Assembly: GCF_005239225.2 (NCBI RefSeq)
Contig: NC_133284.1
Coordinates: forward strand, 29,188,339-29,252,338
Direction of reading: 5' to 3'
Source of the DNA: Populus alba
Lineage: Eukaryota; Streptophyta; Magnoliopsida; Malpighiales; Salicaceae
Length of the DNA: 64,000 nucleotides
How positions within the stretch are numbered: the stretch's first letter is position 1; every line of letters starts with the position of its first letter. Below, in pieces: positions 54,259 through 64,000 of this stretch. Below the pieces are notes generated by a model. The model had not been told where the DNA came from. It did not search any database and saw nothing but the letters and a program-made list of their open reading frames with translations. A program made the position numbers and the translations under genes.

Positions 54259-54301
<43 letters not shown>
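54259..54301. repeat. (AT)n microsatellite, longest in the window
   Basis: About 21 uninterrupted AT dinucleotides; likely to vary in length between individuals. Confidence 0.92.
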
Positions 54302-54304
<3 letters not shown>

Positions 54305-55891
54305 CACTTCTGGACTGGACTTCTTTAATCATTGCACGTAAAAAGTAGTTTCTTTTTGGGTGCATGCGCATACAAAGTTCTTTTCAACTTCAGACTTTGC
54401 TCCAGCATCCTCCTCTACAAGCGAGGAAAAGGATCGATCGACCACCAGGACCGCAAGATGTTCCGTGAAAAGTAACAAGTACTCGAATTGGGAAGTGAGC
54501 TAGCCTAAGCATTATAATTGAAGGGGGTAAAATTGAATTTGAGGGGGGGAAACAGCTCTACAATTGAGACAGCAAATGAAATGAAAGAAAACAAAAAAGA
54601 GAAGAAAAGAGAAGAAAAATTGTTTGTCGGAGCTACACCATAGCTAAGACGACGACATGCATTGTCTAGGAAGAAAACCCTAGCGAAAATAATTCAAAAA
54701 ATACCTAAAAAACCCATTAATAAATATCGAAGGAGCTGCACACGCCTCTTCAATATGGTGTCTCTCAAGTTGATGCATATATTGCATATGTAAACTATTT
54801 TTTTAGTCACTTTCCTTCAAATTAATATTTGATTGTATAATTACTCTTCAATTGAATTTTAAATTGCATCTTACTTGAGTACAAGTCCTTTTCTTTCATT
54901 TTAATCCTATATTCTCTCATAACTTCTCAATTTAGTATCAAATTCCCTTCCGACCTAAAACCAATGAAGGCCTAGCTAAGAAGAGAATAAAGTAAGGGAA
55001 CAGACAGATACATGTGATCTCCCGAGTTAGACGTATTATAGTTATATCTATGATTCATATCATAAATTTAATGATTAACCTAGGTTAGCTCAGGATTATT
55101 CAATATATTATTGTTTTAATATTTTAAAAAAAAAAATCCAGCCTTTACTAGTTGTCACGTTATATTTAAACTCATCAAGTAAGCTACAAACTAGATAATC
55201 AATGGAAGTTTCAAGATTAACCAGTTTTAATAACATCTAAAAATTCCCCACTACCAGTTCATTTTTTTAATGTTCAAGGAAACGTTGCTTCGCATTATTT
55301 AAAGCGAAAAATACACCTTCAACATCATCGGCTTATGGAGTTTTTACAAGGCAGATCAGGTTTCCACCGGTTCAACTGGGTATATTATTAGTCCACGCCT
55401 ATTGTTTAAGAAAAATGCTCGCAAGGATGATATTGCCACCTCAAATCCGAAACGCCCGCGAAACACTGGAAATGGAACCAGTAAAACCATGCTTCAAAGT
55501 GACCAAAGAGGCAGCGCGCTACTGGACGTCCGATACAATCTAGAGACACTCCATTATTTATTGTGGAGAAAAAAGAAAAGAGATCCCACTTCAGGAAAAT
55601 CTTAAAGAACAAAAGTCCACAGTGCTCAATCTTTGCTTCTATTGTCTTCCACTTCCATTTCTTACTTTGTCTAATCTAACAACCGTTCTTTTTCGTAAAA
55701 TGTCTAAAAAGGATGTTATCGAAAAACAGAAACATCAAATACATTAAAAAAAAAATGGAGTTGAATCGACATCCAGAGACACAAACACCTCCCAGCTAAA
55801 TGCAACTCTCACAACTCCAGGAATCAACCCCACAGAGACAACAGAGAAGGTATTGTCAGTCCACCACTTCTCACTGAGAAAAAAAAAAGGA

Positions 55892-57858
55892 TTAAGCTGC
55901 CTGGACTTCAGTCTTTGAAGCAGTTTCTGTTGATTTTGGTGAGCTTGCCTTGCCTTCAATTGATTTTGCCAAGCTTGGAATGTACTTCCAACAACGCTTG
56001 TGAACTCCACTTATCTTCTTGGGAGCATCAGCAATTGGTAATCCTGTATTACATAATGATAGGAACATCTATGTCTCGACGTAAAGAGAGATATTTATAG
56101 GACAAAATACTAAGTAACCAGCAGTTGTTACAAGTATCAACTAAAAGAGTTTGACACTAGAAGCATTGATAACCAGCAAGAAGGGAAGGGTGGGAAAAAA
56201 ACTTAAGCAAACTCTGTCATCTACAGTCATTCAACGTGCATATACTATCAGAAAAAGGAGATGGCATGTGGTAGAGGAAAAAGGAATTTCACTGAAAACC
56301 TTATTGGAAAATATAATTCTAAAAAAGTTTAAATTACCCAAGAAACGATCTTCAACCTAGGCAAGCTCCACAAAAAGTTTGGACAAGATTTTTAATTCCT
56401 ATTATAAACTAGCATAACCAAAATTTATATTTGGTCTTACAAAACAAAAACAGGCCAGATGATTTCCTAATAGATCCAAGAATAAAATTCTGTGTACCTT
56501 TTGATAGGGGGAGATAGAGAAAAGATTTTTCATCCAACCACCCAAATTCCTAGAACCTAAAAGGAGCTAAACCTGCTCGAACAATAACTGTTTTTCATGA
56601 CTGTTTATCCAGCTTATTGAACTTAGAAATTTGAAAAATTATGGTGAATAAATTAACTTTTAATCACGTGATAAGCGATCCAGAAAGGGCTTTCTTCTCC
56701 ATATAAATTAAGGGAAGTAACATGTGTCTGTTGATTATGGTTTCCAGGGCCAATCAATAAGCAATTGACACAGGTCAGTAAAATTAGAGAGTGGTTGTGC
56801 TGCACGAGCAAATCCATGTGAACCAGATCCTTGTTCAAGATTTATCGCAAAGTATTGAAACAATGTGATAAGTTGAACTACAACTTTTAATGGAATTGGA
56901 ACCTACAAATTGAATCAGAATCAACAAAAAAGCATTCCCTATTCCTGCCTATATTGATTGTTATGCAGTGTTTATAGTTGGGATACATCCCCACACTTAC
57001 ACCCCTCTCCATCAATCTATCATTGACCTGCAAGGACACTAAACTTGCATTCAATAGGAATTTTATTTTCACTTCTTTATATGACAAATTAAACCTTGGA
57101 TGGAGCTGTTACTTTAGCAAGAAAGCTAACAACGAAAAACAAAACATAACTTCCACACAGCTCCGTCAAAAGGACAAACGCATCACAACAAAGCAGCAAG
57201 CATAGGAATATCACGGCTAAACACCCAAACTGATATCAAATAGTAAACATTTAAGAAAAATATTCAGAAAATTGCATAACGAAGACTGACCATCTTTGTG
57301 AGCTACCCCCCATGCTTTTCCATGCCTACCATCCTGCAATTATCAGAAACACATTAAACCAAGAAGAACCTCGAACAAAAGGAGGAAAATACTCCGAATT
57401 TAGCATAATCTAATTATCCCCAAAAACCATTTTTAAAAAAGAAAAATAAATCAAAACTTGACAGCAATGACCATAAAATCAGACCAGCCAAAAACCCTAA
57501 ACCCTGCTAAATACTTTAGAATTGATTTGTGAACTCAAAATACGAGCGTGGGGAAAAGGGAAGGATCCACTGCCTTGTAGAGATTGATTTTGGTGATCTC
57601 GTAAGATACATTGGCCCAATGAGATTTAGCCATGTGGTATCCGATTCCCCAATTAGGCAGAAACTGAGCCACCTCGAAGAGGTTCTTCTTCTTTCTTCGC
57701 TTCGGTTTTGAAGTCTCATTTTTAGGGTTTTCAGCAGCTGCTGAAGAAGAAGAAGTACTGAAGGTTTTTAGCAAGTTGCAGAATGATAATCTGAATAAGC
57801 TTAGTGTTTGGTTTGGGGCTGACACCGCTGCTCTCTTTGCGACGAGACTGCCACCCAT
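55892..57858 (-). CDS. Mitochondrial small ribosomal subunit protein mS34 (MRP-S34-like)
   Basis: A protein of the mitochondrial ribosome small subunit. Exons in translation order: 57574-57858, 57291-57333, 55892-56043, giving about 159 residues. The N-terminus (MGGSLVAKRAAVS, LFRLSFCNLLKTFSTSSSS) is Arg/Ser/Leu-rich and lacks acids, like a mitochondrial presequence. A basic patch KPKRRKKKN follows, then the conserved core NLFEVAQFLPNWGIGYHM, HWANVSYEITKINLYK, DGRHGKAWGVAHKDG and PKKISGVHKRCWKYIPSL. This core matches the plant homologue annotated as 28S ribosomal protein S34. The first ATG of the frame in context is at 57858; an upstream in-frame extension has none. The donor of intron 1 is unclear: AAG|GC at 57574/57573, or GCA|GT three bases later, which would add one Ala. 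Confidence 0.82.
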
Positions 57859-58114
57859 TTTTTCTTCCAAGGTTTTCTTTGAAAGGGGGTGTTTCCTCAA
57901 GTCTTTTATTTATTGCCCTTAAACGACAGTGTAGCGTGCGTGAGGTTGGATTTTGTTTTTCTTGGATGGCCTCCAAGTTTTCATTTATTTGTTAATTGAC
58001 CCGTATAAATTAAGCACTCACTCTTTCTAGTCCTCCAAGTTTAATTCCTTTATTTTTGGTCAACCTCTAACTTGCTCCCCTTCAACTATTATACAATATA
58101 CTAAAAAAGCTATT

Positions 58115-58347
58115 GGATTGGAGGTTAGAACCTAAAGCTAATAAGTTCATCATCTAAACCTATAATTTTTAGGTCTGGTATCCGGACTCAAGGTTAATAA
58201 CTCTAATGCCAGGATTTAATTTTATTGGATTCGGCATCAAGACTTAAAATTCTTAAGTCTGTTGTTTGACTTATGACTAATAGATCTTGCGTTAAGTCTC
58301 AATTTTCTTAGATCTGATTTCAGGACTCAAGATTATGGGATCTTAGG
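58115..58347. repeat. Array A: eight diverged units of about 28 bp
   Basis: Unit starts fall at about 58115, 58144, 58172, 58200, 58227, 58256, 58283 and 58311; spacing is 27-29 bp. Most units follow the plan GATCTGG.., a middle CAGGACTCAAG-like block, and a TTCTTA or TAATA end. Units 3, 5, 7 and 8 are the clearest. Divergence between units is high, so the array is old. The flank after it is ATT-rich. Confidence 0.75.
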
Positions 58348-58746
58348 TTTATAAATATTATTATTTGTATTATGAATATTATTATTTATATTACAATTAA
58401 AAGTATTATTATTAAAAATATTATTAATTGTGTTATATATATTATTATTATTATTATAATTAAAAATATTATTATTTGTGTTGTTGTTATTATTATTATT
58501 ATTATTAAAAATACTATTATATATTTCTATTTTTATTATAATTAAAATTATTAATATTAAATATTTTTATTTATGTTATAAATATTTTTATTTTACTGTA
58601 ATTGATATTATTAAAACATCATTTTAATAAATTTGACAAAACTTTATTAATATTGAAGAACAACCATAAATTTTTTGATGTTTTTTGCTATTGTTATTAT
58701 TATTATTCTTATTATTTTTGTTATTAACTTGGGTCTACATGTCATT

Positions 58747-59430
58747 CTAGACCCAAGTAACTTGAGGCTAGAAAAGGAGCTCTAGACCAAAGTTATTAAA
58801 CTCAGTTTAATTGGCTCAGTTCTGGGTTTTATAGGTTAACCTAGGTCAACTTGGATTTTTATTTTTAAAAAATTAAAGTTATAATATTTCATATGAAAAA
58901 ATTAAGAAAAAATCCATGTGAATATAAGCTATACATGTTATAAATAATAAAGTTTAAAAGAATATTTTTTTAAAAAATTTATCCTACATTAAAAAAAACA
59001 TAACTTTTTTTCTCCTGTAGACATAGAGTATATAAACGAAAAAATTTCAAATTTCACATTGAAAAAATAATTTTTTTCTTGAAAACATAGAATATATATA
59101 CTAAAGGGTTTCAAATCCCATATTGAAAAAATAACATACTTTTATAATATTTATATAGTGAACTTTAAAAATTATTAATAACCAACTAAAAAATATATAA
59201 AAAAAGAGGTATAGGAGAAATATCACATTTGAAAAGAAAATAATAAAAAACACCGGGTCTCGTCTTGGTTTGCTAGGGTCATGGGTCGACTTGCCGGTCT
59301 TTTGACAAACTTAGACCGGTCCAGCCACCGGGTCGACCCGCCAGACCAGTCCGTATTTAATAACTATGTTCCAAACCCAAGTTACTTGGGTTGGCAAGGG
59401 TGTCAAACCCAAGTTACTTGGGTCTTCTAG
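58747..59430. repeat. Palindrome-rich segment between the two 28-bp arrays
   Basis: The near-palindrome ACCCAAGTTACTTGGGT or a close variant occurs three times: 58751-58767, 59374-59392 and 59406-59423. The outer 5' and 3' parts are weak inverted repeats that share CTAGA/TCTAG, the palindrome and AGTTATTAAA/TTTAATAACT. A more GC-rich block (59256-59352) carries ACCGGGTCGACCCG-type motifs. There is no coding potential. It may be a decayed foldback transposon. Confidence 0.5.
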
Positions 59431-59448
59431 CCTTGTCTTATCCTTTAA

Positions 59449-59559
59449 GGTTCGACATTCGGACCTATAAATAATACATCTGTGTCAAGATTCGATATTA
59501 ATAGATTCGGCGAGTTCTCTTGGATCCAGCGTAAGGACTTAAGGCTCTTGGATCTTAAG
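59449..59559. repeat. Array B: four units of the same 28-bp repeat
   Basis: Units start at 59449, 59477, 59504 (truncated to 19 bp) and 59523 and follow the same plan as array A, in the same orientation, followed by the same GATCTTA.GTTT junction and ATT-rich flank. The flank similarity (for example TATTAATATTGAA.AACAA at about 58650 and 59659) shows that array plus flank form a direct repeat of several hundred bases. Confidence 0.7.
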
Positions 59560-60519
59560 TTTCTAAATATAATTATTTATATTATAAATATAATTATTTT
59601 TTATTATAGTTAAAATTATTAATATAATAATTATTAAATTTAAAAAAAATAATTATTAATATTGAAAAACAAAAATAAATTTCATGTGAAGGTTAAAATT
59701 AAAAATTATTATTATTATTATTAAACTTTAAAAACTATTATTACTATAAAAAAAAACTATATTTTTTAAAAGTTTAAAAAATATAAAAATTTGAGTTGAC
59801 AGATTAAATATTATTATTAATATTATAAATTTATTGTTCAGTCTGTGTTGCAACTGGATTAAAAATTCCTGGGTCTTAGATTTTTTTTTATATATATATT
59901 TTATGAAAATAAAAAATTAATCCCTGAACTAGCATGGATCATCTAGTATAAACTAATTTTTTTGATCAACCTCTTTTATGTTTCAATTTTACCTCGATCA
60001 CCTCGAAAAAGGCTTTTTACATGTTTTCAAAGAACTTGATAATATTTGGAGTTCAGAAGGTGGGCAATAATTATTTCACTTAAGAAATAAATATAAAAAC
60101 TTATCAGGACAGTTGATAATCTATGTTGGGGATGCATCTGGGTTGAAAATTAATTATTATTTTTGGTTGATTTGATTTGAATGTCAAGATTTTGAAAAAA
60201 TATTAAAATGACTGTTTTTAATTGAAGTTCATTCTACTTATCAAAAATTCATTATTTTTTGTCATAGAAGACAATGGACTATCACACCATCTCATAGCAC
60301 TCAATTTCAAATTGCGTTGAAAACTTGTTTTTACTTTTAGTTTGTTTTACGATATATTAAGTTTCTGAACTTTAATTTTTATCAATAAACATAAATAAAT
60401 ATCCGATAAGTGTATGTTAGAAATTTATTGATGTATCCGTTTAATAGTGATGTGAAACTAAAACGATGAAAAATGTACTTTGTTTCATCAAGCTTAAAAG
60501 ACTTTATTTTGTTTTTTGA

Positions 60520-60680
60520 AGTAGTAGATTGTGTTTTTTTTTTTTTTAAATTTTTATTGTATTAAAATATTTTTTTATAATTTTAGATTGTTTTGATGTA
60601 CTAATATTAAAAATAAATTTTAAAAATAAATATTATTTTAATATATTTTTCTTAACACATCAAAATTGAAGCTGTGAAGC
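60520..60680. repeat. AT-rich short dispersed element, copy 11
   Basis: Contains TTTTAGATTGTTTTGATGTA and TATTATTTTAATATATTTTT, the family core, in the same orientation as copy 1. Confidence 0.6.
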
Positions 60681-61430
60681 TATATACATATTATAAATCT
60701 TTTCAAAACACATACAAAGGGGACGACAACCAGTATTCACAAGTCACATTTTAGATATTTATTTTCTATTTATCAAATTTTAAGTATTTATTATTCAATT
60801 ATTATTTAATATTCATAAAAAATTATATATTTGAAGTATACATACATGTATAAAATAATAATTAAGATGTCATTTTATATGTGTGTATTATGTTAATATT
60901 GTAATATATAAAAATTATATTTAATTTTAATATAACAAATAAAGTTAACCATTTTAAGCCCACTTTCAGGGTGTTCGAGGCAAGTCTAAACACATCTCAC
61001 TCTAGAGCAACCAGAATTCCATTCTCAAACTTTCATGGACCAAAATTAACCATTTGTTAAATCACAAATTTTACTTCAGTTACTGTGAAAAATATTTCAT
61101 CTAACGATAGAATGAGTAATGCGAGTGCTCGGAGACACTAGGTTTGGAAGCATTTTGTTTCCAACAATATAATGGTTCCCAGTTGTCAATTGAAAACGAC
61201 AAGTTTTGCAAAAGATTGAAGAAATGATCTGAAGTTCAAAGGTGCATCTGCAATTCGTAAATTGAACGAGAAAGTTTACCTAGTTCAGTACCCAATTTCA
61301 CAACAAATATAGTACCCAATTACAGCAAAAGATGACAACTATATATTTAATTGATCCCTAGCTGCAAATTCATTGATAGCAAAAAGACGAAAAGAAACCA
61401 GCAACTGGAAGTTGAGGTTGAAAAGAAAAT

Positions 61431-63145
<1,715 letters not shown>

Positions 63146-63252
63146 TTTCGCTTTTGGTTTTTGAAGAAAATGAAAATCGGCAGCAGATAAGAAGGGAGGA
63201 TTTTGAATTCAGAGAGAGGATGAGAGGATAAGTGAAACGGCCAAATGGAAGA

Positions 63253-63290
63253 TTTTATAGAGGAAAGGAAAAGGGGATTAGGGTTTTGGT
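63253..63290 (-). promoter_or_regulatory. Core promoter elements of the beta-tubulin gene
   Basis: A TATAAAA box on the minus strand (63253-63259) stands about 110 bp upstream of the ATG. This leaves room for a leader of about 75-80 nt. A telo-box-like motif (TTAGGGTTTT on the plus strand, near 63278-63287) lies about 20 bp further upstream. Confidence 0.6.
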
Positions 63291-63299
63291 TGCTTTCGA

Positions 63300-64000
63300 A
63301 AAATATATTTATTTGGAAAATGGTAGGTGGAGCTGGCCCCTATTTCAAGGAATCCAACGGTTGAAAGGTGAGTTGTGATTTTGAAATTCAAAATTTCAAA
63401 TTCGTGGGTTACAGCTGTACTTGAACAGCATGGACGTACGACCGTTTGGAAAAGAACACGGCCTTCCATGCTTTCTGATAATTTAAGAGCTGATTAAAAG
63501 CCCTGTATTTTGTAGTTTAGTAAACTAATTAACTAGTCATTCTAGTAACAAGAACAATTAAATAATCATTTGATTTAAAGGATTTTTGCCCTCAAAAACA
63601 TCTTTCCAAATTAAATTTCCAATCATCTCTTATTTTTAAGAACAAAATTAATTGGAAAAGAAAATGAAACTGACACATGAGGAAGGTTATAAACGGATTA
63701 ATAAACATTTGATTCTTGATCGGAATTAAAATACCTTTATCTTTTCCCGAGATATATTTTTAATAAATTTTTTGAAAATATAATTGTAATTATTTTTAAA
63801 AATAATTTATATTTAAAAATATATTAAAATAATATTTTTTTTAAAAAAATTATTTTTAATACCAGTTTATTAAAATAATTTAAAAATATATAAAAAATAT
63901 TAATTAAAAGTAAAGAAAAAAATAAAATAAAATAAAATATTTTTAAAAAAACTTTTAAAATACAAAAACAAAATAAATGATATAATTACACAGTTAATAT
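63300..64000. other. Beta-tubulin upstream region and AT-rich DNA to the window end
   Basis: No gene is seen. The last 260 bases contain one AT-rich short element and simple A/T sequence. Confidence 0.6.
63745..63965. repeat. AT-rich short dispersed element, copy 12
   Basis: Contains AAAATATATTAAAATAATAT, TTTTTAATACCAGTTTATTA and AAAATAATTTAAAAATATAT, the family order in the orientation of copy 3. The right end merges into simple sequence. Confidence 0.55.

Larger units (their letters stand above)
51187..55891. other. 4.7-kb gene-poor region
   Basis: Starts with the RING-CH leader and promoter (GA- and CT-rich tracts at 51300-51450). Several overlapping open frames of 60-138 codons lie at 52375-53077 and, on the minus strand, at 53314-53700. 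None shows a domain or plausible splice chain that I recognise. Two (AT)n microsatellites are listed separately. A small hairpin CTGCACC..GGTGCAG lies at about 53272-53293, too short to call a microRNA precursor. From 55080 to 55600 nothing is recognised. Confidence 0.6.
57859..61430. other. 3.6-kb repeat-rich intergenic region between mS34 and beta-tubulin
   Basis: Holds two arrays of a 28-bp unit, a palindrome-rich segment, degenerate ATT-trinucleotide tracts (58345-58600, 59560-59830) and one AT-rich short element, all described separately. From about 60050 to 60500 and 60700 to 61380 I see only AT-rich sequence plus the tubulin 3' UTR near the end. No gene is supported. Confidence 0.7.

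Overview
This 64-kb window is nuclear DNA of a flowering plant. The genes are split by GT..AG introns, intergenic DNA is very AT-rich, and the proteins are plant types: a brassinosteroid-signalling pseudokinase, a plant inositol phosphorylceramide synthase, a DUF3527 protein and a three-exon plant beta-tubulin. The style of the dispersed AT-rich short elements and the protein variants suggest a woody eudicot of the poplar/willow kind (Populus or Salix). That is an inference; the sequence alone does not prove the genus. Nothing prokaryotic, viral, organellar or CRISPR-like was seen.

Layout. (1) 1-14748, plus strand: the 3' two thirds or more of BRF1, a TFIIIB subunit, in 14 visible coding exons. 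Its introns hold a 131-bp tandem duplication, a hAT-type MITE with an 8-bp target duplication, and a 0.54-kb foldback element with arms near 190 bp. (2) 14749-about 24200: 9.4 kb without a supportable gene, with many AT-rich short elements. (3) 24200-29740, plus: a DUF3527 gene with a 5' leader intron. (4) 31153-34990, plus: inositol phosphorylceramide synthase in 11 exons. (5) 34991-40227: gene-poor, with a minus-strand tRNA-derived SINE and a foldback element. (6) 40228-43607, plus: BSK5-like pseudokinase with TPRs, 10 exons. (7) 44797-46582, minus: TIM10. It is head to head with (8) 47099-48126, plus: RPAC2, the AC19 subunit of RNA polymerases I and III. (9) 48736-51186, minus: a RING-CH membrane protein. 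(10) 51187-55891: gene-poor. (11) 55892-57858, minus: plant mitochondrial ribosomal protein mS34. (12) 57859-61430: a repeat region with two arrays of a diverged 28-bp unit around a palindrome-rich segment. (13) 61431-63145, minus: beta-tubulin.

The genes are ordinary housekeeping and signalling genes and form no cluster or operon. Two of the eight (BRF1 and RPAC2) serve RNA polymerase III, and two (TIM10 and mS34) serve mitochondria. Both are probably coincidence. The TIM10/RPAC2 pair shares a compact intergenic region with telo-box and site II motifs, as expected for growth-related genes. I found no convincing new biological system. The most distinctive items are the repeats: the 28-bp arrays, the long foldback in BRF1, and the AT-rich short-element family. 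One splice-site question in mS34 is also worth checking. Exon borders were set by hand from reading frame, splice dinucleotides and family similarity.
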